This document shows, in pieces, positions 9,224 to 18,015 of a stretch of 64,000 bases of DNA. Location: positions 496,001 through 560,000 of the forward strand of contig NZ_NPZB01000002.1 of the NCBI RefSeq assembly GCF_002895945.1, written 5' to 3'. A program made the translations under genes and the position numbers. The notes beneath the pieces were generated by a model, which was given only the letters and a program-made list of their open reading frames with translations, did not search any database and was not told the DNA's origin. The stretch comes from Solilutibacter silvestris (GTDB lineage Bacteria; Pseudomonadota; Gammaproteobacteria; Xanthomonadales; Xanthomonadaceae). Positions within the stretch are counted from its first letter, which is position 1; each line of letters opens with the position of its first letter.

Positions 9224-12200
9224 ATGGCACACAGTCTGCGGGCTGCCCGTCTGTCACTTTCCATCGCGGCACTGCTGGCGGCAACGCCGCTGCTGGCCCA
9301 GAACGTCACCACCTCGGCGGTGGCCGGTCGCGTGCTCGATGCCAGCGGCAAGCCTGTCGCGGGCGCCACCATCACCATCACCCATGAACCCACGGGCACG
9401 GTGAAGGAAGTCAGCACCGATGGTGAAGGCCGCTTCGGCGCGCAAGGCTTGCGCGTGGGCGGACCGTTCGACATCAAGGTGAAGTCCGGCGCGGGCACTG
9501 CGGACCAGGAAGGCGTGTTCCTGCAACTCGGCCAGACCACCCCGGTCAATTTCAACCTCAATGCCGCGGCTGGCAGCGAACTCGGGACGGTCACGGTGAC
9601 CGGCTCGAAGCTGGCACAGATCTTCAAGCCCGACAACAAGGGGCTTTCGACCGTGGTGTCGACGCGCCAGTTGCACGACACGCCGCAGGGCAACCGTTCC
9701 ATCGATGACGTGGCGCGCCTCGATCCGCGCGTCAACGTGCTCGACCCGGGCCTTGGCACGATCTCGATCGCGGGGATGAACAACCGCTACAACAGCGTCA
9801 GCGTGGACGGCGTGTCGCAGTCCGATCCGTTCGGCCTCAATGCCAACGGCCTGCCGTACCTGAAGTCGCCGATCTCGGCGGAAACCATCGCCGCGTACAA
9901 CATCTCGCCGTCGAATTACGACGTGATCTCCGATTCCGTCGGCGCCGATGTCAATGCGGTGACCAAGTCGGGCGGCAACCAGTACCACGGTTCGCTCTAC
10001 TACTCCTATCGCGATTCCGGCAAGCTGATGGGCAAGGCCGGCTGGTTGCAGCCGGACACGCGCGGCTACAAGTACACCGGCTTCGATCGCGATCGTGTGT
10101 ACGGCTTCACTTTCGGCGGCCCGATCATCGAGGACAAGCTGTTCTTCTTCCTCTCGGCCGAGCATGAGAAGACCTCCGGCATCGGCGCCGATTCCCTCAA
10201 CGGTCTCGATCCCAGCCTCGGACAAGGCGCGTCGACCAGCGGCAAGGTGTCGCCGGGCGATCTGCAGAAAGTGATCGATATCGCCACGAAGCTCGGCCTG
10301 AAGCCGGGCGTGTTCGGCGGCGCTTCGGCACTGGCCTATGACGACAAGCGCTACCTCGCCAAGTTCGACTGGAACATCAACAACAACCATCGCGTCAGCC
10401 TGGCCCTGCAGCGCAACAAGAACCTGCAGCCCGCAGTGGGCGGCAACGGCCCCAACAGTGTCGGCCTGACCAGCTACACCTATACCAAGGCGATCACCAC
10501 CGACAACTACGTGGTGCACCTGTTCGATGACTGGACCGACAGCTTCACCACCGAAACCAAGATCGGCCTGCAGCATTTCGTGCAGGACACCACCGCGCCA
10601 TGGCAGCAGCCGGCGGTGTCGGTCAACCTCGATCCGGCTGGCAAGGGCCCGACGGTGAACCTGGGCGAGGAACGTTATCGCCACTACAACCACATCGACA
10701 CGCGCAAGTTCACCCTGTTCGCGGCCGGCACCTATACCGTGGGCAGCCATGCGATCAAGGGCGGTTTCGACTACCAGCGCAACAAGATCTACAACATGTT
10801 CGGGCAGGCCGAATTCGGCGTGTACAGCTTCTATGGCCTGGCCAATTTCGCCAACGCGCAATACCAGCGTTACGACCTGTACCACCCGGCGCCGGGGTAT
10901 GCGCTCAATGACATCGCGGGCGCATGGACATACAGCCAGCTGAGCCCGTTCATCCAGGACACCTGGCAAGTCAACGATCGCCTGTCGATGCAGTACGGCG
11001 TTCGCGTCGACGTTCCGCGCGCCTCGGCCAAGCCGGTGTACAACGCCAATTTCGCGAACACCTTCGGCTATGCCAACAACACGACGGTGGGCGCGAAGAA
11101 TTACGTGATCGAGCCGCGCTTCTCGTTCAACTACACCTTCAACACCAAGTACCAGACACAGCTGCGTGGTGGCGTCGGCTTGTTCCAGACTTCGCCGCCG
11201 ACGGTGTGGATGACCAATCCGTACCAGAACAACGGCGTCACGTTGGCGAGCTACACCTCGTTCGCTCCGGCCACGGCACCGTTCAGCGCCGATCCGATGA
11301 ACCAGCCGATCCCGACAGGCAGCAATCCCGCCGGTTCGATCGATGTGATCGATCCCAACTTCAAGCTGCCGACGGTGTGGAAGGCCAGCCTGGCGATCGA
11401 TCGTGAAACGCCGGTGTGGGGCCTGGTCGCCTCTGCGGAATACCTGCATATCCAGGTGCAAAACGGCGTCCTCTACCAAGCTGTCAATTTCGGCGCGCCG
11501 ACCGGCACGCTGCCCGATGGGCGCCTGTCGTACTGGAACCCGAATCTCGCGCCGGGCAAGGCGCCTGCCGGCTCCGACGCGCTGTACAACCAGAATCGTG
11601 CGTACAACACGGCGTCGACGCTGCTCGGCAACACCCACAAGGGCAAGTCGGACAGCCTGACGCTGGCACTCACCAAGCCGCTGTCGCACGGCTTCTCCGG
11701 CAGCTTCAGCTACACGCTGAGCCACGCCACGGAAGTCGATCCGGGTGCCGACACGGTTGCGTTCGACGGCTACCGCCGCAACGCCCGCACCAATCCCAAC
11801 AGCGACATCGCCACCGTGTCGAACTACAACATCCCGCGTACGGTCAAGCTGGCGTTGAACTGGGAGCATAAATTCTTCGGCAACTACCGCACGCAGGCGT
11901 CGCTGTTCTATTCCGGCCGCAGCGGCAATCCGTACACCTGGGTGTTTGGCAATGATGCCAACGGCGACAGCGTTGCCGGTTGGGATCCGGCCTACATTCC
12001 GGGCGTGAACGATCCCAAGGTCGCCTACGCCGCTGGCACCAGCGCCAAGGCCATCAGCCAGTTCCAGGACTACCTTGCCGGCGATTATTACCTCGCCACG
12101 CACCGTGGCCAGATCGCCGATCGCAATGGCGCGCATGCGCCGTGGAGCAACACGCTGGACTTCGGCTTCACCCAGGAATTGCCGGGCATCTTCAAGGGCA

Positions 12201-12472
12201 ACAAGGGCGAGTTCCGTCTCGACTTGCACAATCTGCTGAACCTGCTCAACAAGCACTGGGGGCAGACCTCGACCGTCGGTACCTATCCGGCGCGCACGCT
12301 GGTCAACTACGCCGGCGTGAATGCCCAGGGCCAGTACCTGTATTCGTTGCCGACCGACAAGAACGGCAACTACGCGCCGCAGGCGCTGCAGGTGTATGAC
12401 GGCGGCTTCTACGATCCCAGCCGCGTGGTTTCGCGCTGGTCGCTGATGGCGACGGTGCGTTACACGTTCTGA
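9224..12472 (+). CDS. Oar-like TonB-dependent receptor with carboxypeptidase-regulatory domain
   Basis: A 1082-residue outer-membrane protein. A signal peptide (cut near ALA/Q at residue 26) is followed by a CarboxypepD_reg-like beta sandwich (about residues 30-115), a TonB plug (about 120-250; SIAGMNNRYNSVSVDGV and VNAVTKSGGNQYHGSLYY), and a long beta-barrel ending in RYTF, the terminal phenylalanine expected for outer-membrane assembly. Oar-type receptors are abundant in Xanthomonadaceae and are linked to uptake of large substrates, peptides or to protein export; the ligand here is unknown. No TonB box was clearly identified. It is monocistronic, with a strong terminator at 12499-12533. Confidence 0.9.
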   Translation: MAHSLRAARLSLSIAALLAATPLLAQNVTTSAVAGRVLDASGKPVAGATITITHEPTGTVKEVSTDGEGRFGAQGLRVGGPFDIKVKSGAGTADQEGVFLQLGQTTPVNFNLNAAAGSELGTVTVTGSKLAQIFKPDNKGLSTVVSTRQLHDTPQGNRSIDDVARLDPRVNVLDPGLGTISIAGMNNRYNSVSVDGVSQSDPFGLNANGLPYLKSPISAETIAAYNISPSNYDVISDSVGADVNAVTKSGGNQYHGSLYYSYRDSGKLMGKAGWLQPDTRGYKYTGFDRDRVYGFTFGGPIIEDKLFFFLSAEHEKTSGIGADSLNGLDPSLGQGASTSGKVSPGDLQKVIDIATKLGLKPGVFGGASALAYDDKRYLAKFDWNINNNHRVSLALQRNKNLQPAVGGNGPNSVGLTSYTYTKAITTDNYVVHLFDDWTDSFTTETKIGLQHFVQDTTAPWQQPAVSVNLDPAGKGPTVNLGEERYRHYNHIDTRKFTLFAAGTYTVGSHAIKGGFDYQRNKIYNMFGQAEFGVYSFYGLANFANAQYQRYDLYHPAPGYALNDIAGAWTYSQLSPFIQDTWQVNDRLSMQYGVRVDVPRASAKPVYNANFANTFGYANNTTVGAKNYVIEPRFSFNYTFNTKYQTQLRGGVGLFQTSPPTVWMTNPYQNNGVTLASYTSFAPATAPFSADPMNQPIPTGSNPAGSIDVIDPNFKLPTVWKASLAIDRETPVWGLVASAEYLHIQVQNGVLYQAVNFGAPTGTLPDGRLSYWNPNLAPGKAPAGSDALYNQNRAYNTASTLLGNTHKGKSDSLTLALTKPLSHGFSGSFSYTLSHATEVDPGADTVAFDGYRRNARTNPNSDIATVSNYNIPRTVKLALNWEHKFFGNYRTQASLFYSGRSGNPYTWVFGNDANGDSVAGWDPAYIPGVNDPKVAYAAGTSAKAISQFQDYLAGDYYLATHRGQIADRNGAHAPWSNTLDFGFTQELPGIFKGNKGEFRLDLHNLLNLLNKHWGQTSTVGTYPARTLVNYAGVNAQGQYLYSLPTDKNGNYAPQALQVYDGGFYDPSRVVSRWSLMATVRYTF

Positions 12473-12498
12473 TCGGACGGCGCCAATCGCAGTGACAC

Positions 12499-12533
12499 GA
12501 ACCGGGGGCGGGCGACTACCCCCGGTTCTTTTT
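12499..12533 (+). terminator. Rho-independent terminator after Oar-like receptor
   Basis: Perfect 10-bp stem GAACCGGGGG / CCCCCGGTTC with a 10-nt loop, followed by TTTTT. It begins 26 bp after the receptor stop codon. Confidence 0.85.
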
Positions 12534-12580
12534 GCGTATCCCGTAAAATATCGGGCTCGTTCCTCCCCACGAGCTTCCCC

Positions 12581-14134
12581 TTGAGCGCCGAATCCTCTGC
12601 TTCCCGCGCATCCGGCCCGGTTTCCATCCGCCAGGCCGACCTGATCCAGTCGGTCGCCGATGCGCTGCAGTACATCAGCTATTTCCATCCGGCCGACTAC
12701 ATCCGCGGCCTGACTGCCGCCTACGCGCGCGAGGAATCGCCGGCCGCGAAAGACGCGATGGCGCAGATCCTGGTGAATTCGCGCATGTGCTACGAAGGCC
12801 ACCGCCCGATCTGCCAGGACACCGGCATCGTCACCGTGTTCCTGAAGATCGGCATGGACGTGCGTTGGGATGACGCCACCATGGGCGTCGAGGACATGGC
12901 CAACGAAGGCGTGCGCCGCGCCTACAACGATCCCGACAACAAGTTGCGCGCCTCGGTGCTGGCCGATCCCGCCGGCAAGCGCAGCAACACCGGCGACAAC
13001 ACGCCGGCGGTGGTGAACGTCAGCGTCGTGCCCGGCAACACGGTGGAGGTGATCGTCGCGGCCAAGGGCGGTGGTTCCGAAGCGAAATCGAAGTTCGCGA
13101 TGCTCAATCCCTCCGATTCCATCGTCGACTGGGTGTTGAAGACGGTGCCGACCATGGGCGCCGGCTGGTGCCCGCCGGGCATGCTCGGCATCGGCATCGG
13201 CGGCACCGCGGAAAAGGCGATGCTGCTGGCGAAGGAGTCACTGATGGAAGCGATCGACATCACCGACCTGCAGGCGCGTGGTGCATCCAATCGCGCCGAG
13301 GAACTGCGCCTCGAGTTGTACGACAAGGTCAACGCGCTCGGTATCGGCGCGCAAGGCCTGGGTGGGCTCACCACCGTGCTCGACGTCAAGGTCAAGGACT
13401 ATCCGACCCACGCCGCCAACCTGCCGGTGGCGATGATCCCGAATTGTGCGGCGACACGCCACGCGCACTTCACCCTCGATGGCAGCGGACCAGTGACGCT
13501 CGATCCACCATCGTTCTCCGATTGGCCGCAGATCGTTTACGACGCCAGCAAGGGTCGCAAGGTGAATCTCGATACGGTGACGAAGGAAGAGATCGCGACG
13601 TGGCAGCCGGGCGAGACGCTGCTGCTCAACGGCAAGCTGCTCACCGGGCGCGATGCCGCCCACAAGCGCATGGTCGACATGCTCAACAAGGGTGAAACCT
13701 TGCCGGTCGATCTCAACGGCCGCTTCATCTACTACGTCGGCCCGGTCGATCCGGTGCGCGATGAAGTGGTCGGTCCCGCCGGTCCCACTACCGCCACGCG
13801 CATGGACAAATTCACCCGTCAATTGCTGGAGCAGACCGGCCTGATCGGCATGGTCGGCAAGGCCGAGCGTGGTCCCGCCGCGATCGATGCCATCCGCGAC
13901 AACGGCGCGGTCTACCTGATGGCGGTCGGCGGCTCGGCCTATCTCGTCTCGAAGGCGATCAAGGCCGCGCGCGTGCTCGCGTTCGAGGACCTCGGCATGG
14001 AAGCGATCTACGAATTCGAAGTCGAGGACATGCCGGTCACCGTCGCGGTCGACAGCCGCGGCAGCTCGGTCCACCAGACCGGCCCGAAGGAATGGCAGGC
14101 GAAGATCGGCAGGATTCCGGTCGTCGTCGCATGA
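12581..14134 (+). CDS. Fumarate hydratase class I (iron-sulfur)
   Basis: A 517-residue class I fumarase that interconverts fumarate and malate in the TCA cycle. The N-terminal alpha domain and C-terminal beta domain are fused as in E. coli FumA/FumB. The three cysteines that hold the [4Fe-4S] cluster are visible in ICQDTG, GWCPPGM and PNCAATRH. GIGIGGTAEKAM and VAVGGSAYL are family hallmarks. The start is taken as TTG at 12581, because the first in-frame ATG lies inside the conserved domain and the upstream frame gives nothing better. The gene lies 30 bp upstream of the VOC gene. Confidence 0.9.
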   Translation: MSAESSASRASGPVSIRQADLIQSVADALQYISYFHPADYIRGLTAAYAREESPAAKDAMAQILVNSRMCYEGHRPICQDTGIVTVFLKIGMDVRWDDATMGVEDMANEGVRRAYNDPDNKLRASVLADPAGKRSNTGDNTPAVVNVSVVPGNTVEVIVAAKGGGSEAKSKFAMLNPSDSIVDWVLKTVPTMGAGWCPPGMLGIGIGGTAEKAMLLAKESLMEAIDITDLQARGASNRAEELRLELYDKVNALGIGAQGLGGLTTVLDVKVKDYPTHAANLPVAMIPNCAATRHAHFTLDGSGPVTLDPPSFSDWPQIVYDASKGRKVNLDTVTKEEIATWQPGETLLLNGKLLTGRDAAHKRMVDMLNKGETLPVDLNGRFIYYVGPVDPVRDEVVGPAGPTTATRMDKFTRQLLEQTGLIGMVGKAERGPAAIDAIRDNGAVYLMAVGGSAYLVSKAIKAARVLAFEDLGMEAIYEFEVEDMPVTVAVDSRGSSVHQTGPKEWQAKIGRIPVVVA

Positions 14135-14163
14135 CTCGCCGCTATCGCATAAGGAGCAATTGA

Positions 14164-14550
14164 ATGTTCAGCCATATCACGCTTGGTGCCAACGACATCG
14201 ATGCCACGAAAGAATTCTATGACGCCATCCTTGGCGTGCTGGGCGCTCAGGCAGGCGTGATCGATGCGAAGGGGCGACTGGTCTATCACCACGGTGGTGG
14301 TCGCTTGCTGATCACCAAACCGCTCGACGGTCAGCCGGCAACGCACGGCAACGGCAGCACGATCGGGTTCCTGGGTGCATCACCGGCAGCCGTCGATGCC
14401 TGGCATGCCGCCGGCATTGCCCATGGTGGCACCAGCATCGAGGATCCGCCCGGAGTCCGCCACGCCACCGAGGGGCGCGTGCTGTATCTGGCCTATCTGC
14501 GCGATCCTTCCGGCAACAAGCTATGCGGCTTCCACCGAATCAGTCCTTAG
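14164..14550 (+). CDS. VOC (glyoxalase/bleomycin-resistance fold) family protein
   Basis: A 128-residue protein with two beta-alpha-beta modules of the vicinal oxygen chelate fold: FSHITLGANDIDATKEFYDAIL at the start and YLAYLRDPSGNKLCGFH at the end, with a potential metal-binding histidine at residue 4. The function within this superfamily (glyoxalase, dioxygenase, resistance protein) cannot be assigned. A good ribosome-binding site AAGGAG precedes the ATG by 6 nt. It is probably cotranscribed with fumarase and converges on pldA with a 12-bp gap. Confidence 0.78.
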   Translation: MFSHITLGANDIDATKEFYDAILGVLGAQAGVIDAKGRLVYHHGGGRLLITKPLDGQPATHGNGSTIGFLGASPAAVDAWHAAGIAHGGTSIEDPPGVRHATEGRVLYLAYLRDPSGNKLCGFHRISP

Positions 14551-14562
14551 CGCGATGCCTGA

Positions 14563-15687
14563 TCAATACCACTCCAGCAACGACACGCCGAGGCCGATGT
14601 AGGCCGCGCGGTGGTTGTAGTCGATCATGCTTTCGCCATAGCCGTCGAACAGCTGGAAATGGCCGCGCAGCTGGCGCGTGATCGGGAAGCCCCAGTCGAA
14701 CTGCAGCGCGCCGTGCGAGCGATCGCCGCCGCGCAACGAATGACGCGCGGTGAGCGAGAACTCGTTGCGACCGACCGTGTGCACCAGGGTCATGTCGCCG
14801 CGGCCCATGTAATCCTCGATATCGGGGTTGTCGTCCTTGGCGCGGCTTTCGGGAATGCGGAACCATGGTCGCAACATCAGCGACCAGTTGTCGCGATCGA
14901 AGCCGATGTTCGTCATCACCCGGTTCCAGCTGCGCGATAGCGGATCGGCGCGGCCGTTGGACTGGTGGGTGACGCCGATTCCCGCCAGCCGGCCCTTCCA
15001 TCCGCCGATGGCGTAGTTGGTGCGGAACACCAGCAGCACTTCGGGTTCGTAATTGGTTTCGCGGAACGGCCGCGAGTCGCCCGAGTTGTAGACCTGCCAG
15101 CGCGAACTCTGGGTATAACCCATCCACACGTCGCCGTTGTCGCCGAACAGGTTCTCGATCGCCTTGGTCTTGAAGCTGAGCTGGAACTTCGCTTCGATGT
15201 TCTGCAGGGGCTGCGGCGTGGTCACCGTGTTGTTCGGATTGGGCGAATGCGGCATGGTGTTGGCATCGTTGGTCCAGAACACCGGCAACAGGTAGACCGG
15301 CTTGTAGGCGCGGAAATTCCAGGTGCCGAGTTTGGAATCCTTCGCCAATTCCCAGCGACGATCGAGCAGGGAGCCCTTGCCGGAATTGGCGATCGCGGTC
15401 GCGTCGTCGGTTTCCGAGGCATACAGGTCGCTATGCGGTTGTGCCGCGCGCTCCGCAGCGCGCGCGGCCTCCTGCTGTTTCGCCTGCGTTGCGGCGGCAT
15501 CGGCAGCTGCGGGCGTGGGGGTGTCGCGTTTCGTCGCTGCGTCGTAGCAAGCGAGGCGTTCCTTGTCGGTTTCGATCGCCATGCATGCGGTGATGTCCGC
15601 TTGCGCCGCAGCCTGTGCGCGTGCTGGCGCGTGTGCCAGCGTGGTCGCCAAGGCCACGACGGCGAGGGCGGGCAGGCGTGCCGTCAT
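14563..15687 (-). CDS. pldA: Outer-membrane phospholipase A1 (OMPLA)
   Basis: A 374-residue outer-membrane phospholipase. A signal peptide (to about residue 25) precedes an Ala/Gln-rich linker and a 12-strand barrel ending in LLEWY, an aromatic C terminus. The catalytic triad is recognisable: H241 and S243 in THQSNGR and N255 in RSWNRV, with the same spacing as H142, S144 and N156 of E. coli OMPLA. It hydrolyses phospholipids that reach the outer leaflet when the outer membrane is disturbed. Its ATG overlaps the stop of the upstream mechanosensitive-channel gene (ATGA), so the two are translationally coupled. Confidence 0.88.
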   Translation of the reverse strand: MTARLPALAVVALATTLAHAPARAQAAAQADITACMAIETDKERLACYDAATKRDTPTPAAADAAATQAKQQEAARAAERAAQPHSDLYASETDDATAIANSGKGSLLDRRWELAKDSKLGTWNFRAYKPVYLLPVFWTNDANTMPHSPNPNNTVTTPQPLQNIEAKFQLSFKTKAIENLFGDNGDVWMGYTQSSRWQVYNSGDSRPFRETNYEPEVLLVFRTNYAIGGWKGRLAGIGVTHQSNGRADPLSRSWNRVMTNIGFDRDNWSLMLRPWFRIPESRAKDDNPDIEDYMGRGDMTLVHTVGRNEFSLTARHSLRGGDRSHGALQFDWGFPITRQLRGHFQLFDGYGESMIDYNHRAAYIGLGVSLLEWY

Positions 15688-16958
15688 TTCGGTGGCGCCT
15701 GGTTGAGCAAGTTGCTGCCGATCTCCTCGGCGCGCGCCTCCTGCACCGATGCGTCCATCTCGCGATCGACCGAGGTGTCGCGTTTCTCCTGGACTTCCTG
15801 GGCCACCGGTGGCGGATGCGCGTCGCCATCGCTCCGGACCAACTGGATCTGTTGCACCGAACTTGGCGGCAGGATGCCGGCTCCGCGCAAGGTGCGACGG
15901 ACCATCCGCATCGCTTCACTGCGGGTCTTCGCCAAGTCGTTGTTGGCCTGGTCGATCCAGCCGGCGAACTGGATGGTCGCGCCGCTGTCGGAGAGATCGC
16001 GGATCCACGCGCTCGGGGCCGGATCGGCAAGCACGCCCGCGACGCCGCGGATCGCGCCGATGCCGAGGTCCATCGCGTCGTTCCAGGAACTGCTGGTGCT
16101 GACGTTGGTGATGAAATCGAAGCGACGGCGTGAGTTGCGCGTGTAGTTGGTGATCACCGATTTGAACACCAGCGCATTCGGCAATTGCAGGTTCAAGCCG
16201 TCGGCGGTCATCAGCACGGTGACGCGCGACGTCAGCGCCACCACGCGGCCTTCGCTGCTGTCGATCCGCACCAGGTCGCCGGGGGAGAACGGTTGCCGGA
16301 ACGACAGCAGGATGCCGGAGATGTAGTTCTCGGCGATGTCCTTGAAGGCGAAGCCGAGTGCCAGCCCGACCACACCGGCCGATCCCAGCACCGCGCCCAC
16401 CAGTGACGTCGCGCCCAGCAGGTTGAGCGCGATCAGCACGCCGCTCAACACCACCAGCGTCTTGACGATATTGCGGACCAGGCCATCCATGTAGGGGTTG
16501 TGCCTGCTGAGGCGCTTGACCAATTGCATCCGCCGGCTGATGAATCCACCCAGCCACACGGAGAACATGATCACCAGGATCGCGAGCACCAGCAGCGGCA
16601 GATTGACCACCAGCCGCACCAGCTTGCCCTTGAGTTCGTCGACGGCGGCGCGAATGCGCACCGGCAGGTCGGGGTCCAGCATGATCTGGTTGTTGACCTG
16701 GCGGACGCCATCGACGCTGGTGGCGATTTCCGCCGCGGCCTGCCGTTGCGGCGTGTCCACCACCTGGCCGTTGAGGGTCGCGACGCCGCCCGTCACCTGC
16801 GCCGAGACCTGCTTCAGGTCTTCGCGCGCCTGCAGTTGATGCGCCAGTTTGCGCTGGATGGTGGCGTCGTCGGGAACCGGTTGCGCAAGCGCCGGCGCCA
16901 TGGCGGCGAAGGTGGTGGCCAGCAGGAAGGCGAGGGTGCGAAGGCGATCGATCATCAT
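15684..16958 (-). CDS. Small-conductance mechanosensitive channel with N-terminal BON domain
   Basis: A 424-residue MscS-family protein. Domains in order: signal peptide (about residues 1-26), a BON domain (about 30-105; the VTGGVATLNGQVVDTPQR and VDGVRQVNNQI turns), three membrane helices with the pore helix GSAGVVGLALGFAFKDIAEN, and the soluble MscS beta domain (PFSPGDLVRI, NALVFKSVITNYTR). It is expected to open under membrane tension in the inner membrane, with the BON domain in the periplasm, possibly touching lipid or peptidoglycan. The start is the first of two adjacent ATGs (16958, 16955). A 4-bp overlap couples it to pldA. Confidence 0.85.
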   Translation of the reverse strand: MMIDRLRTLAFLLATTFAAMAPALAQPVPDDATIQRKLAHQLQAREDLKQVSAQVTGGVATLNGQVVDTPQRQAAAEIATSVDGVRQVNNQIMLDPDLPVRIRAAVDELKGKLVRLVVNLPLLVLAILVIMFSVWLGGFISRRMQLVKRLSRHNPYMDGLVRNIVKTLVVLSGVLIALNLLGATSLVGAVLGSAGVVGLALGFAFKDIAENYISGILLSFRQPFSPGDLVRIDSSEGRVVALTSRVTVLMTADGLNLQLPNALVFKSVITNYTRNSRRRFDFITNVSTSSSWNDAMDLGIGAIRGVAGVLADPAPSAWIRDLSDSGATIQFAGWIDQANNDLAKTRSEAMRMVRRTLRGAGILPPSSVQQIQLVRSDGDAHPPPVAQEVQEKRDTSVDREMDASVQEARAEEIGSNLLNQAPPK

Positions 16959-17005
16959 CCGCTCATTGTGCCGGCAATCGCTTGAACCGCGACATCCGTG
17001 CTGGA

Positions 17006-17521
17006 TCAGTGGTTGAACAGCCATCCCGATGCGAACAGTCCCAGCATCAATCCGGCGATGGCGAGTTTGAGCGCGACGCCCAGCGCGATGCCCAGCCAGG
17101 TGCCGACGCCGATGCGCGTCGCCGCGCCGAGATCCGCCTGGGTGAGGCTGCGCCGATGCAGCAATTCCCCAGCCAGCGCGCCGACGAATGGACCGAGGAA
17201 GAACCCGAACGGGGGGAACACGAAGGCGCCAATCAGCATGCCGAGGGTTGCGCCAATCAGCGCCGTGCGGCTGGCGCCGACCCGCTTGGCGCCATGCGCA
17301 GCGGCCCAGAAATCGATCCCGAGCGAGGCCAGGGTGAGCAGGGCGAGGAGGGTCAGCCGGACTGCTCCGACGTGCTGGAAACCGTCCGCCCAGGCCGAAA
17401 GCAGCAGTCCGGCGAACACCAGTGGCAGCCCCGGAAGGACCGGCAACATCACTCCAATCAGGCCTGCCAGCACCAGTATCGCCGCAAGCAACTGAAAAAC
17501 AAAAGAATTGTCGATATTCAT
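17006..17521 (-). CDS. DUF456 family membrane protein
   Basis: A 171-residue, very hydrophobic protein with about four to five helices. PVLPGLPLVFAGLLLSAW near residue 30 and the glycine-rich GATLGMLIGAFVFPPFGFFLGPFVGALAGE are the DUF456 signature. The family function is unknown. The start is taken as the ATG at 17521 (MNIDNSF), immediately before the first helix; an ATG at 17554 would add eleven non-conserved residues. It lies 47 bp upstream of the mechanosensitive-channel gene and may belong to the same operon, which would then be DUF456-mscS-pldA. Confidence 0.78.
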   Translation of the reverse strand: MNIDNSFVFQLLAAILVLAGLIGVMLPVLPGLPLVFAGLLLSAWADGFQHVGAVRLTLLALLTLASLGIDFWAAAHGAKRVGASRTALIGATLGMLIGAFVFPPFGFFLGPFVGALAGELLHRRSLTQADLGAATRIGVGTWLGIALGVALKLAIAGLMLGLFASGWLFNH

Positions 17522-17725
17522 GGAGTTTGGAGACCGATTTTGCGCCAATGTCAAGAATATGATTGATTTTTAACACTAGCGGAGTTACCGTGCGCTTGCT
17601 GAGTTTCAAGGGTCACCGTGAATCGTGGCCCGCCGGTGCGCCAGATCGTGTGATTTGTCCATCGTTGCCCGTTCCTCCTTGCGACCAGCATTACTCGCTA
17701 ATAAACGTTACAAGGAGCAACACCG

Positions 17726-17935
17726 ATGTCGAACCGCGAAGTTGGAACCGTCAAATGGTTCAACGATGCCAAGGGCTTTGGCTTTATCAGCCGCGAAAAT
17801 GGTGAGGACGTGTTTGTGCACTTCCGCGCCATCCAGATGCCCGGTTTCAAGAGCCTGAAAGAAGGCCAGCGCGTCAGCTTCACCGTCGTCCAGGGCCAGA
17901 AGGGCCTGCAGGCCGACGCTGTCGAAGCCGCGTAA
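17726..17935 (+). CDS. Cold-shock protein (CspA family)
   Basis: A 69-residue single cold-shock domain that binds single-stranded RNA and DNA as a chaperone or antiterminator. RNP1 KGFGFI (about residues 16-21) and RNP2 VFVHF (about 29-33) are intact, and the opening GTVKWFN is typical. AAGGAG lies 9 nt before the ATG. About 200 bp upstream contain no gene, consistent with the long leader usual for csp genes, but no specific cold box was identified. Confidence 0.93.
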   Translation: MSNREVGTVKWFNDAKGFGFISRENGEDVFVHFRAIQMPGFKSLKEGQRVSFTVVQGQKGLQADAVEAA

Positions 17936-17954
17936 GCAATCCGACGCTGCAAGG

Positions 17955-17983
17955 AAAAGGCCCGCGCGAGCGGGCCTTTTTTT
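17955..17983. terminator. Bidirectional terminator between csp and glycine-zipper lipoprotein gene
   Basis: Perfect 11-bp stem AAAAGGCCCGC / GCGGGCCTTTT with loop GCGA and seven T residues on the plus strand. On the minus strand the A run at its left side gives four T residues, so it can also end the lipoprotein transcript arriving from the other side. Confidence 0.85.
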
Positions 17984-18015
17984 GTGAATGATCCTGGCGT
18001 GGATGATGCCGCTGA

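Noticed and set aside
7263-9404. 713-residue frame antisense to the ABC exporter and SRPBCC genes
   Set aside because: Crosses two supported genes and an intergenic region, Gln/Arg-rich, no domain seen.
9254-12802. 1182-residue open frame antisense to the Oar-like receptor
   Set aside because: It is a mirror of a well-supported gene in GC-rich DNA; the composition is Arg/Val/Gly/His-rich without recognisable domains, and it runs into the fumarase gene.
17522-17725. Riboswitch or cold-box motif in the csp leader
   Set aside because: A long leader is plausible, but no convincing conserved box, paired structure or well-spaced promoter could be picked out by eye.
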